Source: Helianthus annuus | Taxonomy: Eukaryota; Streptophyta; Magnoliopsida; Asterales; Asteraceae | NCBI RefSeq assembly: GCF_002127325.2 | Contig: NC_035433.2 | Span: 148,378,435 to 148,442,434 of the forward strand | Reading direction: 5' to 3' | Length of the DNA stretch: 64,000 nucleotides | Notes under the pieces: model-generated | What the model was told of the DNA's origin: nothing | The model's database searches: none | What the model saw: only the letters and a program-made list of their open reading frames with translations | Shown: positions 19,215 through 31,112 of the stretch, piece after piece | Layout of the letters: every line of letters starts with the position of its first letter | Numbering within the stretch: position 1 is the stretch's first letter | Translations under genes and position numbers: made by a program

Positions 19215-20595
19215 AGGTCTAAATGTTTTTGTTAAGATTAGATTTGAATCTGGAGTTCCATGAGAAGATAATTCTCATGGTCATCTGTTACCAATTTACT
19301 GATGTTTATGCGAATATTATATATTTTTATTTCTTTTGTAAGTTTGTATGTGTTAGGGTACTCGTGCTATCAATGCAGATTCTCGTTGCCTTTTTTATCT
19401 TGGTTCTTCGATTTATCTACTAATTTCAGGTGTCTTGTTTTCATGAGGTGAAAGATGGAGTAGAGTAGTGATGTGATGCTGAAATGGCACAAAATCATAA
19501 ATGATGAGTACATCCGTAGCCTTGTGGCCATTCTAATGATTGTGTTTCCACTATTGCCTCCGGAAACAATTGATAAACAAAGAAAAAAACTACAGGCAAC
19601 AATCAAAAGTGTGAGGAACTACTCACGACGGCTTTTTTCTATTTATAGACTCAAAATAAAACATATGTGTTACATAAACCTCTTCTCAAGGTTGTCTCCT
19701 AAAATCAAACAAATTTGGCCTCGTCTCCTAAAATCATATAAAAATTTTTGGCCCTTGAGGAGATGCGAATTTTGGCCCTACCCGCAAATCGACACATAAT
19801 ATAAACTCATCAATTATTCAATTACATATATAAAAACTAAAAGGGAAAATGTCTAACCAAGTTTGTTATCTGTTTCAATTAACTCACTGCAACTTTTTTT
19901 GTCCCTTTAAAATAATTAAATTTTAATTTAGTGTTTTAATGCTATGTAATTACCAGGTTATCAGGTTACATTTTTTTTCTTTTATTTGTTATTTTTTTCT
20001 TTTAATGCTTAATCAAATATTATTTAGATTATGTAGATTTATAAATTCAAAAATGTATACCCTACCAACAACCTGGCGATGTTTCAGAACCCCTCCGACG
20101 ACCCAACCTTGACCTCTGACGACATAGGGCCGACGACCAATCGACCCTTTGTTTCAAACTCTCCTGACCGACCCTCTATTTCAGACTCTTCGACAACCGA
20201 CCTTCAACGAGGACGATGACCAGCAACCTTTGCCGAAGAGGGTTTCTTTCTTCGTGATCTCATACATGTGTGTTTTTATGATTGCTTTTTTCATTTTGAT
20301 CAATTGTTCTTTTCGTTTTGGTTCTGGATTTGTTAATTTATTCGTTTTCTGTTTTGGACTGCTTTTTTCCGTTTCGCGTTTATCGGTTCCCGGAGATAGT
20401 TAATGTGTTGGTGGTGGCTAGGAAAAGAAGAAGTGATGATTAATGATTTTTTCTTTTCATGTTTACTGGTTCCATAAGAAAAGTTTGATCAAGTGAATAA
20501 TTGATGTTTTAGGAGGATGATGTATTGCTGTTGGATGTGATATGTTTAAAGGATGATGTTAATGCACTTTGGGTGATAAGTGCATGCCTTCCAAT
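19215..20595. other. 3' flank of ankyrin gene copy A
   Basis: It matches 46624-47970 of copy B up to about 20544, where the two copies part. It is AT-rich. The short frames at 19223-19423 and 19473-19799 are not kept as proteins between copies. It contains the 46-codon frame listed separately. Confidence 0.5.
20079..20219 (+). CDS. Conserved 46-codon ORF, unknown (copy A)
   Basis: ATG (20079) to TGA (20217-20219) encodes a Ser/Thr/Asp/Pro-rich peptide starting FQNPSDDPTLTSDD. The same frame and length occur in copy B (47499-47639) with few changes. It could be the 5' exon of a lost gene or a chance frame in a young duplicate. No domain is recognised. Confidence 0.25.
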   Translation: MFQNPSDDPTLTSDDIGPTTNRPFVSNSPDRPSISDSSTTDLQRGR

Positions 20596-21098
20596 TGTTA
20601 GGGACTTTATTGTACATGTCTTGAAACTTAGTCCAAGGTTTATCCTTGGACAATTTGTCCAAGTTTTTGTCTAGACTTTTGTCAGGGGTTTGTGTTTAGG
20701 CAAAAGTCAGGGTTTTTGATAGTTTGTTTTGTCCGGACTTCTAGTGTGTCATGGAGTCCGTGGTTTGTCTTGTATGGGCTTTGGGCCCTTGTCTCCGGAC
20801 AATGTGTTGTCCGGAGTTTGTCTTGTATATATACCTTTATGTGGAATTGACAAGACGGGGATTCTTTGTGAAATTCTGTGCACCTTTCTAACCCTAATTA
20901 TTGTGTGTGTGTTTTGTCTGGCAGCTACTCTGTGTGACGTCATTCATCTTCCTCATCAAGAATACTCTGTGTATTCTTGATTTTTCTCACAGATCTTTGC
21001 ATTCTAGTGTTTCATCTACAGTGGTTGATCATCAGGTGGATTCCGCACACCTGTTGGTTGCATTAGCTGAGTGAGATCTTGGATTAGGAGGCCTTACA
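20596..21098 (+). repeat. 5' LTR of the partial copia element
   Basis: TGTTAGGGAC...GCCTTACA, with TG...CA ends, directly before the primer-binding site. A TATA-like TATATATACC lies near 20825. No matching 3' LTR was found in the window. Confidence 0.7.
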
Positions 21099-21100
21099 AG

Positions 21101-21112
21101 TGGTATCAGAGC
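21101..21112 (+). other. Primer-binding site, copia element 1
   Basis: TGGTATCAGAGC, complementary to the 3' end of plant initiator Met-tRNA, two bases after the LTR. Confidence 0.85.
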
Positions 21113-21564
21113 GGTGTGCTCATACTACTGTAGGTGTTTCTTAGTTTGAAGGTTTTTGTGAGAAAAGTTCAAACTTTGATAAGGTTTAGTGAGTGTTTAT
21201 TGAGTTTTTGTGTTTTATTCTTGATTCCTTAGTCATTTCTAGTGATTTGGTGATGGATTTTGAGTAGTTTAGTGATTTTAGTGTTGATCTTCATCTGGGT
21301 CTTTTACAGAGTTTTCATAGCATTCATACTGTGTGTTTTGGAGATTTTTGAAAGATTCCTTGTTTGATCTTCAAAAATCTTGTCCGTGTTTTAATTCTGT
21401 GTTTGTGTTTCCGGGGTATTGGCGAACTAGTGTGAAGTCACACCAGGGAGATAATCCGGAAGCTGGTTCTAAGCATGTCCGAGTTTCAAACTTGGTCCAT
21501 ATTTTCCTTTTTTGGTATAATTGGTCCTAGTTTACCTCTATAGCTTTAGTCCGAGTTTCTTATA

Positions 21565-21747
21565 AAGGTTTCCAAGGTTTAAGTCCAAGGTTTAAGTTCC
21601 AAGGTTTAAGTTCCAAGGTTTAAGTCCAAGGTTTAAGTTCCAAGGTTTAAGTCCAAGGTTTAAGTTCCAAGGTTTAAGTCCAAGGTTTAACTTCCAAGGT
21701 TTAAGTCCAAGGTTTAACTTCCAAGGTTTAAGTCCAAGTTTTACCAA
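21565..21747 (+). repeat. CCAAGGTTTAAGT tandem array in the copia leader
   Basis: About a dozen units of 13-15 bp (TCCAAGGTTTAAG / TTCCAAGGTTTAAG), often alternating to give a dimer of about 29 bp. It lies between primer site and gag. Flanking TTTAGTCCGAGTTT copies extend the pattern more loosely. Confidence 0.85.
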
Positions 21748-22077
21748 TACTTTATTTAGTCCGAGTTTTAAATCTTCAGTATACTTGCCGAGTTTAGTAT
21801 TTGTTTTTAATAGGTCCCAGTTTAAAGTTCTTAGTCCCAGTTTTGTTTTTCTTTAAAGAGAGTCCAAGCTTAATTCCTAAAAGTGTAGTGTCCGAGTTTT
21901 TTTTGTTTGTGTTCCATTTCAGGTGGTGATTCGGGTCTGATAATTTCTCAGACATTGCACTCCGTGTTTTCTCTCCGGGTTTTGGACTTAGAAAACTCTC
22001 CCAGTGACTATTTTTGCTTGGAAACCTACTGTTAACTTTCTGTTTAAACTCACTGTTTCTTTCACAACTATTTCGAA

Positions 22078-23550
22078 ATGGCAAACAACAATCTGACTGC
22101 AATGGTGCAGAACCTCAAGCACAATGCTGAGGTAGGGAGTAACGACAAACCTCCTTTGTTGATAAACGAGCTTGATTTTCCTGAGTGGAAGGAGCGTTTC
22201 GAACAGTATGTAAGAGCAAAAGACATCAAGATCTGGTTGTGCATCGTTAAAGGATGTGGAGCTACTCCAGTAAGAACGTTAATGATTGATACTTATTTGG
22301 CACTCACCGATGACCAAAGAAAGTTTTATGATTGTGAAGAGAAAGCCATGTCAATGATTACGATGGCTATGACGCAATCTATACTTCATACTTTCCGTAA
22401 GAGAAGTAACTCGAAGGAGTTGTGGGATAGCATGATCGAGCGCTATGAGGGAAATGCAATGTACAAGAAACGACGTCTCGAACGATTGAAGACTCAATTC
22501 GTTGTGTTTAAAGCTTTAAGGAATGAATCATTCGATGACACAGTGAACTGATTTTATCATCTGGTGAGCGAACTTGATCGTAGTCAAGAGGGTATCTACA
22601 CTGAATTTGAGAAAGTTGAGAAGTTTCTAAATTGCCTTCCTAGAGAATGGAATATGTACATCGCATTGATTAGAGAAGGTGTTCTCTACGAGGAGCTCTC
22701 ATTGGAAGAAGCTGTACAAAAACTAAAGGGTTATGCTTGGAATATGGAAGATCAAGCATCAGATTTCGAGAAGATCCAAGATCCTTAGTTATATAAAGCT
22801 TCAAAACCGACGGATAAGGGTAGTAATGGAGTAACCGATGTTTCCCTATATTCAGAGAATGAAGTTCCGGCAAGTGAACACGCCTTTATAAGCAACAATG
22901 TCAGTTCAAGTGGAACAACAAATTCCAATCAAGGAATGTACTCTTCTAGTGGAGCTCAGAAATCTCAAGCAACAAACTTGAACATTCCAAAGTTAGATGC
23001 AAGCTGCTTAAAGTTGATAGAAGAAAACATGAGCCTTTTGGCGTCCTTCATGACTGCCTACGAGAACTTCTGTCTTGGAAAGCTCGTTGAACCGTCAAGT
23101 CTCGATGAGGACTTTGACCAGATAGACCAAGACGAAATGGAAGAACTTGATCTACAACTCAATATGGCACTCTTAGTCCGTAGAGCGAAGAAATTTCTGT
23201 TGAGAACGGGTAGGAAATTCATAGGAGGTCAGACAAAGACTCGAATGGGAGTCGACATGTCAAAGGTGAAATGTTACAACTGCGGCATCTACGGGCATTT
23301 CGCACGTGATTGTCGGAAGCCGAAGATGGAAAGATCTGACAGAGAAAGCAACTCTCAAGGAAACAATTCAAGACCTCACAAAAATGCGTCAACTACTTCA
23401 AACTCAAGTGCTCGTCCAAGTGGTTCTGAAAATCTTACACCTTCGACAAACAATGCTATGGTGGCTCAACCTCTACAAAATGTGACTGAGCCTTCGACGT
23501 TCGGTTCGTTCATCATCATCTCAAGTCTCACATCATCAGACATCAGATGA
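22078..23550 (+). pseudogene. copia gag with two nonsense codons
   Basis: One frame runs from ATG 22078 to the stop at 23548-23550, interrupted only by TGA at 22549-22551 and TAG at 22786-22788. It starts ANNNLTAMVQNLKHNAEVGS and has the gag core (DKPPLLINELDFPEWKERF, then LWDSMIERYEGN). A CCHC zinc knuckle, CYNCGIYGHFARDC, lies near 23274. Both stops could come from a single C-to-T change (CGA, CAG). The Ser/Asn-rich end runs into unrelated DNA. Confidence 0.8.
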
Positions 23551-23586
23551 TTTGGGGATTCATCAAGACATCAATCATCGTTAACG

Positions 23587-23868
23587 CAGCAGACCAGTAG
23601 GGGATTACCATCATCATCGTCGCAACTTACAACAGAACAGCAGGTTACATGTATTGTGTGATTCTGAATAACTGAATTTCTGATTGATTTCATTTGAATG
23701 TGATTCTGATTTCATATGTTCGTTGCAGCAGAATAGCAGGGGATCAACATCATCATCGTCGCAACTCGTAGCAGAACAGTAGGTTACAGGCATTGTATGG
23801 TTCTGAATAACTGAATTTCTGAATTTCTGATTGATTTCATATGAATGTGATTCTGATTTCATATGTTT
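23587..23868 (+). repeat. Two tandem copies of a 140-bp unit
   Basis: Each copy starts CAGCAGA(C/A)(C/T)AG and passes ATCATCATCGTCGCAACT and GAACAG(C/T)AGGTTACA. Each ends in repeats of TGATTCTGA and TTTCATATG. Shorter TGATTCTGATT repeats go on to about 24020. Their origin is unknown. Confidence 0.7.
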
Positions 23869-24056
23869 TATTGTGTGATTCTGATTGAGTAAACATCAAA
23901 GTATAATATGCTATAGTGATTCTGAATTTCTGCTTGATTTCTGTGTGATTCTGATTGATGAATCATATACTATAAAACTTTGTTTGATGTTTGATTTCTG
24001 TGTGATTCTGATTGATGAATTTCTAAATGAATGTTTTTGATTAATTTTTAGAAATT

Positions 24057-24852
24057 ATGCCACCCGTTCCTAAATACAAACACCTATACGGCCATCAAAA
24101 ACGTAAGAAGAGGAAACTAGAGGAAGAGAAAAGAAAGGCGGACGAAGTAAAACAAAACCGAATACACAAGTATGTTCGATACTTTGATCATTTTTACTAC
24201 ACTATTTTTGTTAATTTGTTTTATCTATTTCATAACAATTATCGTAGTATTATGGGTTTTTAGTATATATATATATTCGATTGAATGATTGATGAGTATA
24301 TATTATATGAAGATTTGTGAATAGGGCCGGCCCAAATTTTTTATCTCGAACAGGGCCAAATTTTTTTTGTTATTTTCGGAGACAGCTCTATATCCGCTGA
24401 AAACAATTATATATTATTTTTAACAATATAGATGGTTGGGTTGGGTTGAGTTGTTGGCGTTACACCCAAATTAGAATGAGGATGCCAATAGATTAGAGAT
24501 AAGCATAATAACCGGTTCCAAACCCGACCCGGTAGACCCGACTTGGAACCAGCTCAAGTTCCTACCCGCTTTATTGAAGAACTGGTCCCGGGTTCAGAAA
24601 ACCCTTAGGTTCTTATGCGGTTCCACATTTTATAAAATGTCCCGGGTTTTTGAAGTTTTAATTTCAGAAAACCCGGTTCAATATTTTTTGGATTTACCAC
24701 CCGTTTTTCTATGTGTCGCCGCTTTAAATCCAATTTTAAATATCCCGGGTTTTGAAGTTCTAATTGAGAAAATATATGATAAGTTGGATATCCATGAGGA
24801 GAATCCAAGATTAAAAGATAAAATAAAAAAAATTCAACACTTGTTTATCTAA
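24057..24852 (+). pseudogene. hAT transposase, N-terminal and middle fragments
   Basis: The frame at 24057 begins PPVPKYKHLYGHQKRKKRKL, a basic start typical of plant hAT proteins with a TTF-type zinc finger. An apparent intron starts near 24170. The frame 24574-24852 ends VAALNPILNIPGFEVLIEKI and continues to IHEENPRLKDKIKKI, which matches the region just before the C-terminal dimerisation domain. Most of the middle is missing. The coding sequence stops at about 24852 and resumes 13 kb away at 38121. Confidence 0.6.
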
Positions 24853-25112
24853 AGTTTATGATCATTATTTAAAGAGTTAATTGCTCGGATGGTCCCTGTG
24901 GTTTGCCACTTTTTTCACGTTTAGTCCCCACCTTTTCAAAATAGCATGTTTGCTCCCTGTGGTTTAACAAATTGTTACTCGGATGGTCCCTACACTGGAT
25001 GGCCATTAAATTATTCAGTTAAGTGTGTGTAAAATGACAAAAATACCCTTACCTTAATCAAACTATAATTAAACATTAAATAAAAAGAAATATATATTAA
25101 GTAGGCCCCAGC

Positions 25113-27850
25113 TGTAACACCCCGTGTTTTCGAATGTCAAAGTCAAAGTACAAGTCAACTTTGACTTCTTTGACTGTTAATGTTTCTTTTTACTTTTTGT
25201 ATTATGTGGAGTAAGTGTTGTCTAAATGAAATGATCGAATGTTTAATCAATGCGACCGATTTATGACTGTGAATAATAGGAAGTAACAATGCGATAAAGT
25301 TAATCAATCAATAATCAAGTTAATCGATTCATCAATCAAACTCGAGACTCGAATTATGCGAACTCTGGTGTTATTATACGTGTGTGTGTGCCTTATGTGT
25401 TACTTGTGCGTGTTTACTTATATGTTTGGTGTGGAATTCAAGCGAATCAATCAAAAATCGAATCGAAACTCGAAAAGCAATCGAACTCAATCGAAACCGA
25501 CATCGAAACGTGAAATGTAGATGCTTGTATGTAGATATAGTGATTGGGACTGAAAGTAATTTGACTAGGAACTCTATCGTATTCGTATCATCACCCATCG
25601 AAATCGAAACATCGAAAATCGTCGTGAAATACTCAATTTTGGTCGCGGATCGAACAGGAGGCATCCTGATCGAACAGGCCAGCCGACCGGCTAGCATCTT
25701 CCTAGCCGATCGAGCAGCCCATTCGATCGGAGCTCCTGGCCGATCGGCTGCCACTTTCCTCTTTTGGAGCCTATAAATAGGGCTGTCATTGTCACACTTT
25801 CTATTTTTGGAAAGCTCTGACCGAACCAGCCTTCTTCTTCACCTTTTCTTAGATTTCTCTCAACTCCGGTAAGTTTTCACTCTAATTCTTGTACGATTTT
25901 GATCATTGCATGATTCTACACCTTTCTATCTTTCAAAACTTGATTTCTAACCATGAAATCACCAAGATCTAAGTGTTCTTGGGTGATGTCATCATGGTGT
26001 TCTTGAAGAACACCAAACTTTGGCCTCATTCAACCATGAATAGTTTAGACCTGACTGGTTTCCACGTAAACAAACTAAGATTTGTAAGAATCTTAACATT
26101 TTTATGAATAATTTCCAATTTTCTTCAACCTTTTACACTCAAAACCTTAAAACCGGTAGAAACGGAGCTTGAACCGGCTAACTAATCATCCTAACAGTTA
26201 AGAGGTTCAAGATTCGGATTCTATATACAAGGTTCGCCGATTTCGGGTTAAACGTCGACTTACCGTTCCGAGCAGTTCACCGGCCGGATTTGGGTGATTC
26301 CTGTCCGAACCGGTGCAACAAGTAAGAACCCATGTTCTACAGTTTAACTCGCCGTCAAGTTACCTTAAAAGCACGCCGAATAATCAAACAGCCAAGTGTT
26401 AGACGAAAGGCCGACCAGGTCAGAAATGCTGGCCGAACGGCTAGGCTGTTCCAAACAGCCCAGCCGATCAGACATACCATCCGATCGACCGGGCCAGTCG
26501 ATCGGCTAGCACATGGTCTCACACTTTTCAAACTTTACGAAGTATGCTATTGACGAAGTGATGTTCGATTGAGTATGCTACTCGATTGGTAAATATTACT
26601 CTTCGGATCATGAGATACTATGCTTCAACACTCAATTGATTTTACAACTCGTTCGTAGTAGGGAATGCCAGCCGATCGAACAGTCTGTTCGATCGAGCGA
26701 CATCCTGTTGAGAATCACTTCTAAAGTTCCCAGCCAAATTGGTTAAGCCGGCCGATCGAACAGACCGTTCGATCGATCGACCTGAAAGGTAAGGACATTT
26801 TAGTGTTCTCACATACTAGAACAAAAACTTCAAAAGTTCAAACCATCATACACAAACACATCAGAGGAAGAAAAAATCCACTCGAATGGCCCAGCCGATC
26901 GAGCCTACCGGCCGATCGAACATGACTGTTCAACGGACCTACCAGCCGATCGAACAGCCCGTCCGATCGAACCTGCCGTTCGATCGACCAGTCTATTCGA
27001 TCCATCCACATTTGTTTACATTTCCACGTTATTCATTGTTGTGCTATCGAACTATTCAGGCTAACCCTACTCTCAGCGCTCCCTTCAATCCATAATCAAT
27101 CACTGTGAGTATACTCGATCCCTTTTTGCTTTTAGCACTTTTGGGTGTTACATACGTTGCTTATATCAAAACACAAACGATCACACTACTCATACTATTT
27201 GAACGCTAACCAATATGCATGTATTACGTGACTTAATGAATGCTTGTTGATTGTGTTTACACGTGGAATGCTGTCTACCTGCCTTAACGACGTAGTACTA
27301 TAGTTTGGACTCAGCACCCGTTCACACGGGGGTTGTTAAGGACAATTACTTGCATGAATTACGGTGATAATCATGTATTGCGAACCGTCTCAGACGGTCA
27401 ACCCGCAGTCATTGGTATCGATAGGTCCATGTCGATAATTAACATGCTTCGTTTTCCTCTGTGTACGTGTTGGTTACGCATAAACTATTCAAACTCTATA
27501 TGCTATATCAAACTTGTATGCTCACCTTTACATTTTATGTATTGACTTTATTTTAACGTATGTGACAGGTGTTTAGAATGCTTACTTGCTCTTCCTGCTG
27601 TGAAATCGAGGCTAGGAAAGAGTCTAGAAACCAAGACAATTTGTATTTATGTATTTAAATCTGAGTTGTCGAAACATGTTTTGTTTGGAGGATATCTATG
27701 TCTGTAATAACTAAATTTATCTTATGGGTCACGGTATGGGACGTGATATTTAAACTATTCGGTAATAATAGTTGTTATGAAATTTCTTTGAACAATCTGT
27801 TTCGCTCAGTGCCGTGCCCCGATGATTCCGCCATCGGTTGGGGTATGACA
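25113..27850 (+). repeat. 5' LTR of the Tekay element
   Basis: 2738 bp, containing clusters of GATCG-centred motifs (25650-25760 and 26450-27010) and a TATA box (CTATAAATAGGGC near 25770). The 130-codon frame near 25384 is present in both LTRs and looks like chance. Confidence 0.9.
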
Positions 27851-27853
27851 GGT

Positions 27854-27865
27854 TGGTATCAGAGC
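27854..27865 (+). other. Primer-binding site, Tekay element
   Basis: TGGTATCAGAGC, complementary to the 3' end of initiator Met-tRNA, three bases after the 5' LTR. Confidence 0.85.
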
Positions 27866-28986
27866 CATAACTATAGGGAATTAGGTTAGACACGACCTAG
27901 TCTGGGTCGCTGTCTTAGAGACCTAGACTATAGTTAGGAACCAACAGACCCAGTTCTTGTGCCTTATTCTGCAATTCTTCACTATCACTGCACTCGAATT
28001 TTCAATTAAAGTCAGGCGATTCAGTCAGGAATAGGTGTGAAAACCGCAAAATCCTGACTAAATTGACTGACTTATGATGATTTTATCCATTTACTCATGC
28101 TTATCCTGACACTTCAATAACATACGAGGAGAATTATACCAAATCAGGAGTGAAATCCCCATTTTGATGAAAATCCTCCTTAGGTTTTCTTAAAACAAGG
28201 AAGAAATTGCTAAGCCAAGGGGTGAAACCCTAACCTTGGCAGTTTGTTCTGGACTTTATTTATCTCACCAAGGCCTCGATGGACTCCAACGACCTGAACT
28301 CACAAAGTATGACCTAGGGAATACATGTTCAATGCCCAAGAATCGAGGCAAGGACACAAGCCCGAACGTTGAAAGTGACAACAAGTCCGTTGCGAATAGT
28401 CGAATCGCTTTGGGTAGTCGATGTCTAGTAGCCGCAGACAATCTACCTCTCGATTTTTTTATGTGTTTCGATTCTGAGAACCGCAGCCGCGTACTCTGAT
28501 GACTCGTTGATTTTATGTGTTTTTGTGTGCTTTGTCTGTTTACGTGTTTATATTTGGGGCATTATTCGATTTTGCTGTCATTTCGATCAACACACACGAC
28601 CCGTATTTACTGTTCTATCTCAAATCGACATCCAGTTATCGCAAACCTAGACGATACCACACTACGTTATGCTATACGATTAAGTTAGGCTATGCTATAC
28701 GATATACTATCCGAACGACACACGAGCTTTGAAGGATAGGTTTCTGTTTTCTGACTGCTTCCGTGATTAAATACCTAGGTACTTATGTGCTTCTGTGTTT
28801 TGTGCTCTACGTGCTTGTGTGCTTTTGTGACCTATGTGCTCTAGGTGCTTCTGTGCTCCATGATTATGCGTATCTGTGATCCTGTGCTTATATGTACGTA
28901 ATTCGACGTGATTCTAAGCTTTGGATAGTAATAGACGTGTGAGGTGAGATTCGATTTTGTTGTGTTGAGTCTCGTGACGATGTCTA
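27866..28986 (+). other. Leader region of the Tekay element
   Basis: Untranslated region between primer site and gag. It includes loose repeats of GTGCTTCTGTG / TATGTGCTCTA near 28780-28860. No coding sequence is supported. Confidence 0.6.
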
Positions 28987-30125
28987 ATGCAGACCATGTC
29001 GTCGTCTGGATCCCGACACCGTCTGACTCGCCAAGAAAAGAGAGACCGACGCCTCGCTGCTATCATCTCCACGCAAGTGGCGAAAGCCATGAGTGAGGTG
29101 TATGAAAATGCCAGCAAAACGTCTGAAGAATCCCGAGCTGAAAACCCTAAGGATTCAAGCAAGGCTGCTTTCAGCTTCAAGCAGTTCAAAGCATGTGGAC
29201 CAAAAGAGTTTACTGGCGAAGATGGTCCTACAGCCATGTTTCACTGGTTCGACTCAGTCGAAGTCACTCTGCGCCAGAGCGGATGTCCTAAATATCTCCG
29301 CACTCTCAATGCTACAGGCGTCTTCCAGTCCCGTGCTCTAGACTGGTGGACGGCCGAACGAAACAAGCGCGGAAATGATGCAGCTTACGAGCTAACATGG
29401 GAGGAGTTGAAGGCAATTAAGATCGATGAATTCTGCCCTCCTCATGAGCGCCAAAAGCTGGAGGACGAGTTTTGGACCATCAAGCAGAAGGATGGAGACA
29501 ACGCTTCTCTCACTGCTCGCTTCAAGCAGCTTAGTATCATATGTCCCGATCAAGTCAAGACCTCAGATCAAGCTATCAAGAAGTACATTCGAGCCCTGCC
29601 CGACTGTGTAGCCGACTTTGTTCACGCCGCCAAGCCAGCAACGATCGAAGAAACCTAACTACTCGCCGCTGAGATCAATGACAAGCGAGTAAAGTCTGGT
29701 TTTTGGGATAAGCAAACCAAGTCTCTGCACCAAGCCACCGCAACACCCACCGACTCATCTGCTCAATCCTCCAAGTCATCGAGAAGAAAGAAGAAGCACA
29801 ACAACAACAACTCCAGCAACAAGAACTGTGCTGTGACAACCGCTGCTGCTCCTCTACAAGCTGTACCAGCTCAACAGCAGCAACAACACCGCTCAGCTCC
29901 AGTGGTCAATGCACCGCCAGCGAAGCGTGCATACACAGGCCCTCACCCACTCTACCCAACGTGTTCGTATCATCACCCGGTGGGTCTAGCCTGTCGCTTT
30001 TGCGCTCACTGCAACCTTTACGGTCATTTCACTGCGAACTGTCGTTATGGTCCCCGTCAAGCCCCAGTTCAAGCCACTGTCAACCAAGCCCTACTCCCTG
30101 CCCCTCAGCAGCTCAAGCACCAGCA
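28987..30125 (+). pseudogene. Tekay gag, broken
   Basis: It starts at ATG 28987 (SSSGSRHRLTRQEKRDRRL). The capsid-like region (FKACGPKEFTGEDGPTAMFH, then DWWTAERNKRG) is open to a TAA at 29656-29658. The frame continues after that (AEINDKRVKSGF) through a Gln/Pro-rich linker to the first knuckle [14 protein letters not shown] near 30000. A shift between about 30060 and 30125 moves the next part to another frame. So there is one nonsense codon and one frameshift. Confidence 0.8.
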
Positions 30126-31112
30126 GCCAATGCTCGAGTCTGCTTTGCATGTGGTGACCCTAACCACTTTGCAAATAGGTACCCGAACAAGGTGGTCAAG
30201 CAAGAGCCCCAGCAGCACCAACAGCAGCCTCAGCAACAGGAGCAAGCAGCCCATGCCCGAACCTTCAACATCAATGCCCGTCAGGCTCAGGCGGATAACA
30301 ACGTGGTTAATGGTACGTTCCTTGTGAATGGTATTTATGCATCATGTTTGTTTGATACTGGAGCCGATAACTACTTTGTGTCGTTTGAATTCGAGAAGCT
30401 CCTTAGTCGTAAGCGCTCTTATCTGTCCTCGTCATTCAAAGTCGAGGTCGCTACGGGAAGGACTATTGTCGTTAATTCTGTAGTCCGTGATTGTACTCTC
30501 GAACTCAACAATCACATCTTTCCAATTGACCTTATTCCAATGCAACTCGGAAGCTTTGATGTCATAATAGGCATGGACTTTCTTCGCGAAAACCATGCTG
30601 AAGTTGTGTGCTTCGAAAAGATGATTCGATTCTCGCTCGCGAATGGTGATCTAATGTGTGTGTACGGTGAAACAGCGTCGAAAGGTCTCAAGCTTATGTC
30701 ATGCGTCCAAGCTAACAAGTATCTCCGCAAGAAATACGGAGCTTTCTTGGCTACCATTGTAGTAGCGGAGAAGGAAAAGAAAAAGAAAGTTGAAGTCAAA
30801 GACGTTCCAGTGGTTCGTGAATTTCCTCAGGTGTTCCCTGACGATCTTCCCGGATTACCACCAAGTCGTGATATCGACTTCCGCATCGACCTCATTCCTG
30901 GAGCTAACCCCGTTGCCAAAGCCCCTTACCGACTCGCACCATCCGAAATGAGGGAACTCTCGAACCAACTCCAGGAATTACTCGAAAAAGGCTTTATTCG
31001 CCCAAGCACCTCTCCTTGGGGCGCGCCAGTCCTTTTCGTCAAAAAGAAGGACGGATCGTTCCGGATGTGCATCGACTATCGGGAATTGAATAAGCTAACC
31101 ATCAAGAACTGA
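30126..31112 (+). pseudogene. Tekay second zinc knuckle, protease and start of reverse transcriptase
   Basis: In the shifted frame, [16 protein letters not shown] is a knuckle in which the last Cys is Tyr (TAC). The aspartic protease motif is [11 protein letters not shown] near 30350. The RT N-terminal part includes [20 protein letters not shown] and [15 protein letters not shown]. It ends at TGA 31110-31112, where one C-to-T change from CGA would explain the stop, and the same frame continues at 31113. Confidence 0.8.

Larger units (their letters stand above)
20596..23550 (+). mobile_element. Partial Ty1/copia (SIRE-like) retrotransposon: 5' LTR, leader and gag only
   Basis: A 503-bp LTR is followed by an initiator-Met-tRNA primer site, a long leader and a gag coding region with a CCHC knuckle. 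Similarity stops at about 23550 with no protease, integrase, RT or 3' LTR, so the element is truncated. The left end lies about 50 bp right of the end of copy-A homology. A long leader and this gag type suggest the SIRE/Maximus lineage. Confidence 0.75.

Noticed and set aside
25384..25776. 130-codon frame in the Tekay LTR (again at 33982-34374)
   Set aside because: It is present only because LTRs are duplicated. There is no domain, and it overlaps the promoter region of the LTR.
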